Positions 7,598-15,971 of a stretch of 64,000 nucleotides of DNA are shown here, piece after piece (position 1 is the first letter of the stretch; each line of letters begins with the position of its first letter). A model generated the notes under the pieces. The model had not been told where the DNA came from, did no database searches, and was given only the letters and a program-made list of their open reading frames with translations. Where the stretch lies: contig MOEB01000008.1 in NCBI GenBank assembly GCA_001939945.1, positions 1-64,000 on the forward strand, in the 5' to 3' direction. Origin of the DNA: Aerophototrophica crusticola. Its GTDB lineage: Bacteria > Pseudomonadota > Alphaproteobacteria > Azospirillales > Azospirillaceae. The position numbers were made by a program, and so were the translations under genes.

Positions 7598-10500
7598 CTA
7601 TTTCGAGATTTTTTTCAGGGGCACCTCACCGGCCGGCACCGGCCCGCAGATGAAGAAGGAGGGGCAGCGCGGGCAGTCCCTGGACCTCTTGGCGGGGAAG
7701 CGGCCCTGGCGCATGGCATCGAGGGCTTCGCCGAGTTTGGCACGCCGGCTGTCCAGCACCCTCTGCGACATCTCCACGGGCGTCACGGTTCCGTCGGCCA
7801 AGTGCACCAGCTCCACCTTGGTCGGGCCGGGTTGCCGCTGGGCCGCCAACACAAGCATCGCGGCGAGGAGGTCGTCTCCGTCGCGGTGGTATCTGTGGCC
7901 TGTCCGGACCTTCCTCACGCTCCGCCCGCCCGAGGGCAGCAGGCGGATGTCGTCCAGGACCACCAGGATCTCGCCCCCGGGGACGGCCAGGCTCAGCTTG
8001 GCGGCTCCGGCGGCGTTCCCGGCCAGCGCCAAGGCCAGGTTCGACAAGAGCCCGAGGGCGATGGCGCGATACTCCGCCGAGTAGCCGTGGTCAGCCGGGC
8101 CATGGGTGGCCCAAACGCTGTCGAGCATGGCGGCCAAGGCATCCGCGTCCGGCGCTCCGCCTTGCGCGATGGCGTGGTCCACGACCTGCTGGACCGCGGA
8201 GTGCATCCGCATGAAGGGCGTCTCGGCCCGGCGCCCGCCCGTCTGCAGGACATGGGTATAGAGGAACCGCCTCGGGCATTTCTCGTACAGGCTCACCTGG
8301 CTGTCCGTGAGCGCCAACTGGACCCCCGGCCGGATGGGCACGGGTTCCTCGTCGCGCGGCCGCGGCACGACCACCCTCGGGTGGCAGGCCCGACGGGAAA
8401 GCGTGGAGCCGAGGTCATCGAGGTACCGCGACCCTGGCCACCGGACGCCACCCTTCTTCGTCGCCATGGAGTAGAGCAGCAGCCGGTCCCGCGCGCGCGA
8501 TAGCGCCACGAAGAACAGGGACTGCTGCTCCTCATCATGGCTGGCCCGCGCGACGTCCTCCCCGCTCCCCGAGGCGCCCTGCACCATGCCGTCAGGCGGC
8601 GGCACGCCGTCGGATTTGCCGTGGTGCCGCGGAAGCGAGCCCTGGTTCAAGCCCGGGATGTGCACGACGGGGAACTCGAGCCCCTTGCTGCCGTGGATGG
8701 TCATCAGCCGTACGGCGTCCATCCCCTGGGCCGCCTCCGGCAGCTGGCGCAGGTCCCGCTCGTCCGACAGCTGCAGGAGCTTTCGCACTCGTTCCAGCAG
8801 CCGGGCGGCGCGCGGCCCGTGTCCCAGGGGTTGGCCGCGGACGAAGTTCATGAACTGCCAGACGGCGATGCCCCGGAAACGCGACTGGACCGACGTCGAC
8901 CCCGCGATGCCGGCCGCCAGCCTCGTGCGGTCCAGCAGCACCCTCGCCAGGAAGTCCCAGGGGTCCGCCTCGGGCGAGGCGCCCTCGAACAGGGCGGCGG
9001 CGGCCCGCAGCCCAGGCGCCGGCGAGCCCGCCAGGCCGTCCAGCCAGGCCATGGGCCCGCCCCCCGTCCCGCGCAGGGGCGCCAGCACTGCCTCGACGTC
9101 GGGGAGGCCGGCCTCGAAGCCATCCATCGTGGCGGAGCGGAACAGGCCCGCGCCCCAGCCGTCGGCCAGCAGCGACACCAGGGTCAGGAGGTCCTTCACC
9201 TCGGGGCGCTCGAAGATGCTACCGAGGTAGAGGACGGGGATCCCCGATGCCTCGAGTCCGGCGGCCAGCCGGGATATCCGGTCGTTGCCGGCACAGATGA
9301 TGGCTTGGTCGCGGTAGGCGAAGCCCGCCGCGCGCATCTCCTCGACCGCCTCCACCAAGGCGGCTTCCTCGCTCCCCCCGGAGACCTCCCGGTACTCGGG
9401 CCGGTGCCCGCCGGCCCCCCTGTCCGCCTCGTAGGCGACGGGCGGCGACGCGCGCATCGCCACGTTCGCGAACTGCCCGAAGGCCGCCGTCACCTCCGAG
9501 CGCGACCGGTAGTTCACCAGGAGCCGGCCCGTGGCAGCCCCCGGGAAGTCGTCCCCGAAGAGGGCCATGTTGAAGGGCGACGCGCCGCGGAACCGGTACA
9601 CGGACTGGCGCGCGTCGCCCACGGCCCACAGGTTCTCGCCCGATCCGGCCAGGGCCCTCAGCAACTCCACGCTGGCGCGGTTGACGTCCTGGTACTCGTC
9701 CACCAGCAGGTGGCGGTGCCGGGCCCTCAGGGCGTCCCGCACGGCCGGGTCGGAGCCGCACAGCCTCGCCGGCAGCATCACCAGGTCGCCGAAATCCACG
9801 CACTTCCGTTCAGCCTTCAGGCGCTCGTACTCGCGGTAGACGATGCCCACCTCGCGGCTGCGGGCCGCCGCCTCCCGCGCCCCGTCGTCGTCGGCGGCAA
9901 CCCGCATGGCCTCCGCCAGCTCCAGGTACCGGCGCGGGCATGCCATCTCATCCTTGGCGCGGGAGATGGCGGCGAGGATGTCCAGGAGTTCCCGGGTCGG
10001 GTCCCACAGGTTCCTGAAGTGCTCCAGGCCGAGGCGGGGGAACTCCGCCTCCAGGAGCTCGACCGCCTCGGCCCTGTCAAGGAGGCGCGGGTTCGGCGGG
10101 AGGCCGAGGCGGTCGTGGAAGCGGCGCACCACGTCGAGGCCGAAGGCGTGGAACGTCCCGATCCAGATCGCGCCGGCCGCCTGCGGCCATTTCGCGGCGA
10201 TGCGCTCGGTCAGCTCGGCGGCGGCCTTGTTCGAGAAGGTGAGCACGATGATGGACGAAGGGTCCACCCCCGCGGCCAGCAGGTACCCCACCCTGGCGAC
10301 AAGGGTGTGGGTCTTGCCCGTGCCGGGCCCGGCCTCCAGCAGGTACGGCGTCCCCCGGTGCCTCGCCGCCGCCTCCTGCCCTTCGTTCAGCGCCCTCTCC
10401 TCCCGTGGCCGGGAGGGCGCGGGCGGGATCTCGGGCACGAGCAGGGCGTCCAGCAGCTGCGCCGCGACCACCGGGAAGCCGGCCCCGAGGCGCCCCGCGA

Positions 10501-10978
10501 TCTCCGTGGCGGTCAGACCCTCGCCGACGTGCAGGCGCCTGGCGACTGGCCGCGGCAGGAGGAACTCCCGCGCGAACAGGTCCATCTGGACCTCCCGGCG
10601 CTCCCTGGCGCCATAGTCGACCACGCGCTCGAGGCCCACGGGGGACGCCTCCGCCGGGCGGCCCGGGTCCGGGGAGACGGCGACGTAGCCCTCCTCCCCG
10701 CCCTCCAGCTCGACGTGCCCCAGCTCGTGGGCGACGAGGAACGCGTCGAGGAAGGGGTCGCCGGTTGCCTCATGGACGATCGCCAGCGCGCCGGGGTCAT
10801 ACAGCGCGCGTCCCCCGTGCAGGCGGACATCCCCCGGGGCCACCCTCGTCACCTCGATGTCGCGCCGTCGGGCCTCCGCCAGGACGAAGCCGTAGGGGTC
10901 GAAAGGGTCGGCACCCTGCGCGACCGCCGCCGCGTGCAGCGCCTCGGCTCGCCTCCTCGCGATCTCGATGGCGTTCAT
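7598..10978 (-). CDS. ImmA/IrrE peptidase - UvrD/Rep helicase - AddB-like nuclease fusion
   Basis: An 1126-residue three-part protein. An ImmA/IrrE-type zinc peptidase occupies about 1-150 (HELGH at 84-88). A UvrD/Rep superfamily 1 helicase follows, with Walker A GPGTGKT at 217-223, the DEYQD box, a QSVYRFRGA motif and the LMTIHGSKGLEF motif. The C-terminus is RecB/AddB-like: Cys 901, 1102, 1105 and 1111 have the spacing of the AddB iron-sulfur cluster (C, then CxxCx5C). In the nuclease motif (about 1000-1025) LDDIR is present but the usual DxK-T-G is KVRTG, so nuclease activity is doubtful. It starts two bases after the upstream gene. The architecture suggests a DNA-processing defence protein with a protease sensor; that role is inference. 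Confidence 0.8.
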   Translation of the reverse strand: MNAIEIARRRAEALHAAAVAQGADPFDPYGFVLAEARRRDIEVTRVAPGDVRLHGGRALYDPGALAIVHEATGDPFLDAFLVAHELGHVELEGGEEGYVAVSPDPGRPAEASPVGLERVVDYGARERREVQMDLFAREFLLPRPVARRLHVGEGLTATEIAGRLGAGFPVVAAQLLDALLVPEIPPAPSRPREERALNEGQEAAARHRGTPYLLEAGPGTGKTHTLVARVGYLLAAGVDPSSIIVLTFSNKAAAELTERIAAKWPQAAGAIWIGTFHAFGLDVVRRFHDRLGLPPNPRLLDRAEAVELLEAEFPRLGLEHFRNLWDPTRELLDILAAISRAKDEMACPRRYLELAEAMRVAADDDGAREAAARSREVGIVYREYERLKAERKCVDFGDLVMLPARLCGSDPAVRDALRARHRHLLVDEYQDVNRASVELLRALAGSGENLWAVGDARQSVYRFRGASPFNMALFGDDFPGAATGRLLVNYRSRSEVTAAFGQFANVAMRASPPVAYEADRGAGGHRPEYREVSGGSEEAALVEAVEEMRAAGFAYRDQAIICAGNDRISRLAAGLEASGIPVLYLGSIFERPEVKDLLTLVSLLADGWGAGLFRSATMDGFEAGLPDVEAVLAPLRGTGGGPMAWLDGLAGSPAPGLRAAAALFEGASPEADPWDFLARVLLDRTRLAAGIAGSTSVQSRFRGIAVWQFMNFVRGQPLGHGPRAARLLERVRKLLQLSDERDLRQLPEAAQGMDAVRLMTIHGSKGLEFPVVHIPGLNQGSLPRHHGKSDGVPPPDGMVQGASGSGEDVARASHDEEQQSLFFVALSRARDRLLLYSMATKKGGVRWPGSRYLDDLGSTLSRRACHPRVVVPRPRDEEPVPIRPGVQLALTDSQVSLYEKCPRRFLYTHVLQTGGRRAETPFMRMHSAVQQVVDHAIAQGGAPDADALAAMLDSVWATHGPADHGYSAEYRAIALGLLSNLALALAGNAAGAAKLSLAVPGGEILVVLDDIRLLPSGGRSVRKVRTGHRYHRDGDDLLAAMLVLAAQRQPGPTKVELVHLADGTVTPVEMSQRVLDSRRAKLGEALDAMRQGRFPAKRSRDCPRCPSFFICGPVPAGEVPLKKISK

Positions 10979-10980
10979 GG

Positions 10981-11562
10981 TCAGGCCGGGTCGTGGAGGA
11001 GCGCTTCCTTCCGCGCAACGGGCATCTCGGTATCCGCCACGAGTTGGGCGAAGGAGACCTGCTGTTGCGCGGACGGCTTGGACGCGGCCTTGAATGCGGC
11101 TTGCGCCGGCACCGCCGGCGGCATGCGCACGTACCCGTGGAGCGCCGCCAGGGCCACCCCCATCTTTTCCGCCAGCTGGCGCAGGAAGTGCCGGGGGTAT
11201 GTCGAGGGGGCCACCAGCCTGTCACGCACGGCTGCCAGGATCGTGCGGGGCACTTCCAGGTCGGCGGCCAGTTTCGCCAATGCCTTCCCTTGCAGCCTGG
11301 TGAAGACCTCTTCCGTGCCTTGCTGCCCGGGTGAGCACGCCATGAACCTCTCCCAGGCCGCGTCGGCCTTCGCCGGGTCGTCGGGAGTTGGATCGGGGGC
11401 TTCCAGGTCCACCTGCACGAGGCGTAGCTCATGGGCGAGGTCGAGCAGCTCGTGGGCGAGTTCGGGATGGCGTTCCATGTATGAACGGAGGGTACCCGGC
11501 CCGTGGTCGGGCTCGACGGCGAAGGCATACAGGATGTCGTCGGGCGTCTGCGTGCCGCTCAT
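10981..11562 (-). CDS. Unrecognised protein coupled to the sigma-like gene
   Basis: A 193-residue, mostly helical protein with no transmembrane segment or signal peptide. It opens with TPDDILYAFAVEP and continues with a helical block (YMERHPELAHELLDLAHELR) and a later helix-rich part (RTILAAVRDRLVAP, then FLRQLAEKMGVALAALHGYV) that could be a helix-turn-helix. ATG 11562 overlaps the stop of the sigma-like gene by four bases, and the stop is two bases before the ImmA-UvrD gene, so the three are translationally coupled. A partner or antagonist of the sigma-like protein is a reasonable guess from position only; I do not recognise the family. Confidence 0.6.
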   Translation of the reverse strand: MSGTQTPDDILYAFAVEPDHGPGTLRSYMERHPELAHELLDLAHELRLVQVDLEAPDPTPDDPAKADAAWERFMACSPGQQGTEEVFTRLQGKALAKLAADLEVPRTILAAVRDRLVAPSTYPRHFLRQLAEKMGVALAALHGYVRMPPAVPAQAAFKAASKPSAQQQVSFAQLVADTEMPVARKEALLHDPA

Positions 11563-12371
11563 GGCTTGCCCTTCCCGGTGAGCATCGCGGTTAACTTCTT
11601 GATCGCCCGGTCGCGCCGGTTCCAGACGGTCTTGGCCGAACATCCCAGGATCTTCACCATGCTCAGCTTTTCGGGGTCTTCCGACACGATGGGGATTTCG
11701 GCGAGCATCATGGTGATGACCTTTCTTTCGTCCGTTGGCAAAGAGTCAATCGCCAACGCGAGCATCTTCCGGTAACGCGGGGCCAGTATCTCGTCTTCAG
11801 GGGGCCTAAACAGGGCGGCAGCCTCCTCCACCTCCGCCGACGGCTCGGACGACTCCTCATCGCCCAAAGGGGCCGACGCTGCCTCCATCCTGAAGGCCTT
11901 GCGCTTGGCGGTGATGCGTAGGCGGCTGATGGCCTGCTCGAACCGGACCTCGAAGAAGTCGAGCCGGTCATCCCCGCCGTCGCGGTCCAGGCAGAGCAGC
12001 TCGTTGAAGCGGAAGAGCACCTCGTCCCGGACATCCTTGGCCAAGCGGTCTTCCGTGGCCTGACTACCCGAGCGTCCCTCCGCCCGGGGAAGCGCCCGGA
12101 GGACGCGGCCGCGCAGGAGGTCGAACAGCTTGCGGAACAGCCGGTCGTCGTTATCGAACTTGGTGCGCCTCAGCAGGTGCAGGAGGCACTCGGACGGGAG
12201 ATAGCCGGGGTGCCCCCGGTCGTTGATGGAAGCCCTCTCAAGCAACTCCTCCCGCGGCATCGCCAGGGCAACGTTGATGGACTGTTCTATCTCCGGGGGC
12301 CGTTCCATTGGCTCCCCATCTGCCGTCAATCTGCTCAGTCTGTCAGCCACGCCGCCCTCACCTGAAGCCAT
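11559..12371 (-). CDS. Sigma-70-like (ECF-type region 4) protein
   Basis: A 270-residue protein. Its C-terminal 65 residues match sigma-70 region 4: LALAIDSLPTDERKVITMML followed by the helix-turn-helix ILGCSAKTVWNRRDRAIKKL. The middle (an RDEVLFRFNELLCLD helix followed by FEVRFEQAISRLRI) could be a diverged region 2, but its core motif is not clear. An acidic, low-complexity linker separates the parts. ATG 12371 is taken as start; GTG/TTG alternatives and Met 12308 exist and no good ribosome site decides it. A sigma-like protein inside a defence operon would allow the cluster to direct its own transcription, or act as a DNA-binding sensor. This is inference. Confidence 0.65.
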   Translation of the reverse strand: MASGEGGVADRLSRLTADGEPMERPPEIEQSINVALAMPREELLERASINDRGHPGYLPSECLLHLLRRTKFDNDDRLFRKLFDLLRGRVLRALPRAEGRSGSQATEDRLAKDVRDEVLFRFNELLCLDRDGGDDRLDFFEVRFEQAISRLRITAKRKAFRMEAASAPLGDEESSEPSAEVEEAAALFRPPEDEILAPRYRKMLALAIDSLPTDERKVITMMLAEIPIVSEDPEKLSMVKILGCSAKTVWNRRDRAIKKLTAMLTGKGKP

Positions 12372-12463
12372 GTTTTGCGCCAAGTGCGATCCCCTTCAGT
12401 CCAAACCGAACGTTCGAGGGATGCTGAGATAGGCCAATCTCAAACCGTCATCCGCCTCCGCGT

Positions 12464-14692
12464 TCATTTCAGAAGCGACCCGGATTGGGATGCGCCAACC
12501 AACTTGGCGGCGACTTCCTTCACACTCTCAGGTTCGAGCCACCTGCTTGCGAAATCGGCACAGAGGAGTTCCTCGGTGAGGAAGCCGTCGAACTTGTAGG
12601 TAGCCTTGTTGGATACCATCGCCGCCAGTGCCATGGGGTCCGGGGGTGTGCCCAAGGCTATGTCGTGGAGGGCCTTCACGACCTGGGTTGGCAAGGCGTC
12701 GTTCACCTCTACGCCAATCTCGAACCTGAGCGTCTTGAAACCCCGCATTTTCAGAGCCAACGACAGGGTTTCCAATTTCTTTGCCCCCACCCAGGGAAGG
12801 AGCAGGACACGATCGCCCGCGGCAAGGATGCCGGTGTGGGACAGGCCCAGATCCTGGTAGGCCTGCCTGCCTTGATTGAAGAGATCAATCCCGGTCGGGT
12901 TCAGGACGCCAAGGGCCTTCCCGTCCTCATAGACGGCGCGCATCTCAGCCACGAGCCGGTCATGCATCCCCCCGCCGTCGCCGCCGCCGAAGCTCGGGGG
13001 CTTGCCCGCCCCTGCCGGCTCCACGGTGATTAGGCGTGCCGGGTTGTCCACCCCAAGCACCCGCCAGCGGCGCCCGGCGAAGACCACGTAACTGTCAGGG
13101 GCCAACGGGGTGTCCACCGGGACCGTGCCCAGGACGCGTCCCGCATGCGCGATCCGATACTCCTCCTGCGTCTCGAAGACCGCGAAGAAGCCGTAATGGT
13201 CGACGAGCCGCTCCCCTTCGCGCCCCAGCATCAAAAGGCCGTCTGGGCCCTGCTCGATGAGGGCGCGGCTCGGGTCTCCCATTGCCCTCAGCAGCGCCGC
13301 GAACAACTGCGGCGTCACCCCTTCGAAAGGCCCCGGGCCACACAGGCTGGAGTAGAGCCACCGTGCGGACGCGCCGCCGCGCTGGGCGATGAGGGCCAAG
13401 GCCTGGTGGAGGAGCGTGGACAAGTGCAGCGCGCGACGCTCCGGCGGCTCATACCATCGCTCGACCAGGAGGCGAACGGCGGCAACAGCCTGGAAGACGT
13501 CCGTGCGCAGGCGGTCGAAGGGATGGTCCCCCGCGTCCACCCCATCCTCCGGCACGTGGATGCGTAGGATGGCGGGCTGGCCCGGGCGGCGCCCGGACCG
13601 GCCCAGGCGTTGCCTCAACGAAGCGATCGAGCGGGGCGGGCCTATCTGCGCGACCGTCTCCACCGCGCCGATATCGATGCCGAGCTCCAAGGTGGTCGTA
13701 CAGACCACCGTGGTCGGCATCTGCCCATCGCGCAGGCGCTGCTCCACCTCCTCGCGGATGTCGCGGGAAAGGCTGCCGTGGTGCGGGAAGAATTCGTTCG
13801 GCAGCGACATGCCCTCGCACTGCGCCCGCAGGCGGTCCGCATAGAGCTCGACGTTGTTGCGGGAGCCGCCGAACACCAGGTTGTGGGCGCCCCGGAGCTT
13901 GAAGAGCTCCTTGGTGATCCTCTCCGTGACGCTTGGCGCCGACGGTGCGCCGTCTGGCACCGGTTCCGGAACGTAGGCCATCACCTTGATGCGGAGATCC
14001 TGGCCCCCACCCTCGGTGGCAACGACCACGACTCCCTCGGGATCATCGGGGCGCAGGTGGGCGGCCGCTGCCCGCATGTCGCCCAAGGTCGCGGAAAGAC
14101 CGACGCGTGGCACTCTTCGCCCGGTGAGCGCCTCCAAGCGGTTCAGCAGCGACACGAGCTGGACGCCGCGCTCCGATCCGATGAACGCATGGAACTCGTC
14201 GACCACCACATACCGCAGGTCCCCGAAAAGCTTGGGGATCTCCATGGACCTGCGGACCAACATGGCTTCAAGACTCTCGGGCGTGATCAGCACGATCCCG
14301 GACGGCTTCGAGCGGGCCTTCTGCTTTGCGGATGCCGAGACGTCCCCGTGCCACTTGTGGACGGGGATTTCCACGCGCTCGCAGAGCCCGTCCAGGCGGC
14401 GCCACTGGTCATTGATCAGCGCCTTGAGGGGGCTGACATACAGTGCCTTGAAGCCCGGCTTCGTCTCCTCGGCGATGGCGGACACCACCGGCAGGAACGC
14501 GGCCTCGGTCTTGCCGCCCGCCGTGGCGGCGGCAATGATGGTGTCCCCCTCCCGGTTAAGGATCGCCGGGATCGACTTGGCCTGGATCGGGCGGAGCTCC
14601 GGCCAACCCTGCTCATACACCCAGCGCTGGACGGCGGGGTGCAGGAGGGCGAACGCGTCGCGGCCCTCAGAGCTTGAAGGCAGCGAGCCCAT
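12464..14692 (-). CDS. sngC: Lhr/BrxHI-type DEAD/H helicase, Shango SngC-like
   Basis: A 742-residue superfamily 2 helicase. Motif I is ATAGGKT at 56-62, motif II is VDEFH near 160, motif III is SATL and motif VI is QRLGRSGR; the order and wording fit the Lhr/BrxHI branch. The C-terminal third is poorly conserved (an RRWRVLGVD strand typical of Lhr-like winged/barrel parts). ATG 14692 lies 26 bases inside the upstream ATPase gene, indicating translational coupling. With the ATPase and the TerB protein it forms the three-gene set reported as the anti-phage system Shango, and also resembles the BrxD/BrxHI pair of type 2 BREX; no PglX, PglZ or PglW is nearby, so a BREX system is not supported. 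Confidence 0.8.
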   Translation of the reverse strand: MGSLPSSSEGRDAFALLHPAVQRWVYEQGWPELRPIQAKSIPAILNREGDTIIAAATAGGKTEAAFLPVVSAIAEETKPGFKALYVSPLKALINDQWRRLDGLCERVEIPVHKWHGDVSASAKQKARSKPSGIVLITPESLEAMLVRRSMEIPKLFGDLRYVVVDEFHAFIGSERGVQLVSLLNRLEALTGRRVPRVGLSATLGDMRAAAAHLRPDDPEGVVVVATEGGGQDLRIKVMAYVPEPVPDGAPSAPSVTERITKELFKLRGAHNLVFGGSRNNVELYADRLRAQCEGMSLPNEFFPHHGSLSRDIREEVEQRLRDGQMPTTVVCTTTLELGIDIGAVETVAQIGPPRSIASLRQRLGRSGRRPGQPAILRIHVPEDGVDAGDHPFDRLRTDVFQAVAAVRLLVERWYEPPERRALHLSTLLHQALALIAQRGGASARWLYSSLCGPGPFEGVTPQLFAALLRAMGDPSRALIEQGPDGLLMLGREGERLVDHYGFFAVFETQEEYRIAHAGRVLGTVPVDTPLAPDSYVVFAGRRWRVLGVDNPARLITVEPAGAGKPPSFGGGDGGGMHDRLVAEMRAVYEDGKALGVLNPTGIDLFNQGRQAYQDLGLSHTGILAAGDRVLLLPWVGAKKLETLSLALKMRGFKTLRFEIGVEVNDALPTQVVKALHDIALGTPPDPMALAAMVSNKATYKFDGFLTEELLCADFASRWLEPESVKEVAAKLVGASQSGSLLK

Positions 14693-15971
14693 CGTCCCCG
14701 TCCACTTCGCCAGCAGCCAGATCGGGCTCTGGCGCGTCCGCCTGGACCGGCACCTCGCCGACCAGCGCGCGCCAGTCGGTCCCGGGGTTCTGCTCCAGCA
14801 CGGACAGCAGCTGCACCCAGGCCTTGACCGTGTTGCGGGGAGTTCGGAAGTAGCTGTCACCGACCCGTTTCTGGCAATGCTCCATGAAGGCCACCATCGC
14901 CTCGTCCGGCACGGCTTGCTTGGCGGGGTCCCCTCCCGCGAACACGTTGCGGATGTTCGACAGCAACACGAAGAGGTCCTCTCGCGTCAGGCTCTGCAGC
15001 CTGACGACCGGCCCCGACAGGTCGACCAAGCCGTCCTTGGCGAAGGCGTTCTCTGCAAGCCTCGACTGGAGCGCCTGGTAGCTGTACAGGCCACGACGCG
15101 TGTCCATCAGGAACTCGGGCGTGCCCGCCATCAGGAAGCCGAGGTTCGCGGCGCTGCCCTGGAGCACGTCGTTCAGCACCCGCAGGATCTGCTCATAGTT
15201 GGCGTTGCGGGCTTGGGAGCTCTGGAGCTTGTAGAGGTTCACCATCTCGTCGAGCACGACCATGAGCCCCGCATACCCGGCGAGGACCACGAACCGCGAC
15301 ATCAGCTTGAAGTGGTCGTACACGCTGTCGTCATCGACGATCGCCCGGACCCCCAGGGCGGCACGCGCCTCGGTCTTGGTGGTATACTCGCCACGCAGCC
15401 AACGGAGTGCTGCACCCTTGGTCGCCTCGTCGTCGTTCTCGCTCGCCTCGTAGTACCGGGTCAGGACGGTCGCGAAGTCGTACCCGCCCACGAGCTCCTG
15501 GATCGACGCCAGCTTCGCGTGGATCTCGGACTCCACCGAGCGGCCCCGTTCCTTGGCTTCCTTGGCCGCCTCGGTCACGAAACGCTCCACCACGCTGGGC
15601 AGCGCGCCGCCCTCGGGCTTCGTCCGGGTCGCCATGTTGCGCATGCACTCGGCATAGAGGCCGCGCGCCTGCCCACCAGTCGCATGCAGGCGACGGTCGG
15701 GCGCCAAGTCCCCGCCCACGACCACGAGGCGCTTCTCCATCGCGACGAGGCGCAGCAGGTTCACGAAGAACGTCTTGCCAGCCCCGTACTCGCCGATGAT
15801 GAACCGGATGCCGGCACCGCCGTCGGCGACCCGGTCTACGTCACGGACGATCGCCTCGATCTCGCGCGCACGGCCCACCTGGATGTGTCGCAAGCCCGAC
15901 TTGGGCACGACACCGGCGCTCAGCGCCTGGACGATGGTGTCGCGGTCACGGGGCCGGATCGTGGCGTTCAT
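14667..15971 (-). CDS. sngB: BrxD-type ATPase, Shango SngB-like
   Basis: A 434-residue P-loop ATPase of the DUF2791/BrxD family. Walker A is GEYGAGKT at 60-67, the Walker B-like strand is LMVVLDEMVNLY, and the opening segment HIQVGRAREI is typical. Length matches BrxD proteins (about 430 residues). Its ATG overlaps the stop of the TerB-domain gene by four bases and its own 3' end overlaps the helicase, so all three proteins are made in coupled fashion. In the Shango system the ATPase is essential together with the helicase; here the catalytic residues are intact. The last 30 residues are acidic and probably disordered. Confidence 0.82.
   Translation of the reverse strand: MNATIRPRDRDTIVQALSAGVVPKSGLRHIQVGRAREIEAIVRDVDRVADGGAGIRFIIGEYGAGKTFFVNLLRLVAMEKRLVVVGGDLAPDRRLHATGGQARGLYAECMRNMATRTKPEGGALPSVVERFVTEAAKEAKERGRSVESEIHAKLASIQELVGGYDFATVLTRYYEASENDDEATKGAALRWLRGEYTTKTEARAALGVRAIVDDDSVYDHFKLMSRFVVLAGYAGLMVVLDEMVNLYKLQSSQARNANYEQILRVLNDVLQGSAANLGFLMAGTPEFLMDTRRGLYSYQALQSRLAENAFAKDGLVDLSGPVVRLQSLTREDLFVLLSNIRNVFAGGDPAKQAVPDEAMVAFMEHCQKRVGDSYFRTPRNTVKAWVQLLSVLEQNPGTDWRALVGEVPVQADAPEPDLAAGEVDGDDGLAAFKL

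Noticed and set aside
8537-11581. A 1014-residue plus-strand open frame
   Set aside because: It is antisense to the ImmA-UvrD fusion; its protein is His/Arg/Pro-rich with no domain, as expected for the opposite strand of GC-rich coding DNA.
12464-15971. BrxD/BrxHI pair as a BREX system
   Set aside because: No PglX methylase, PglZ phosphatase, PglW kinase or PglY-type ATPase is nearby; the TerB partner fits Shango better.
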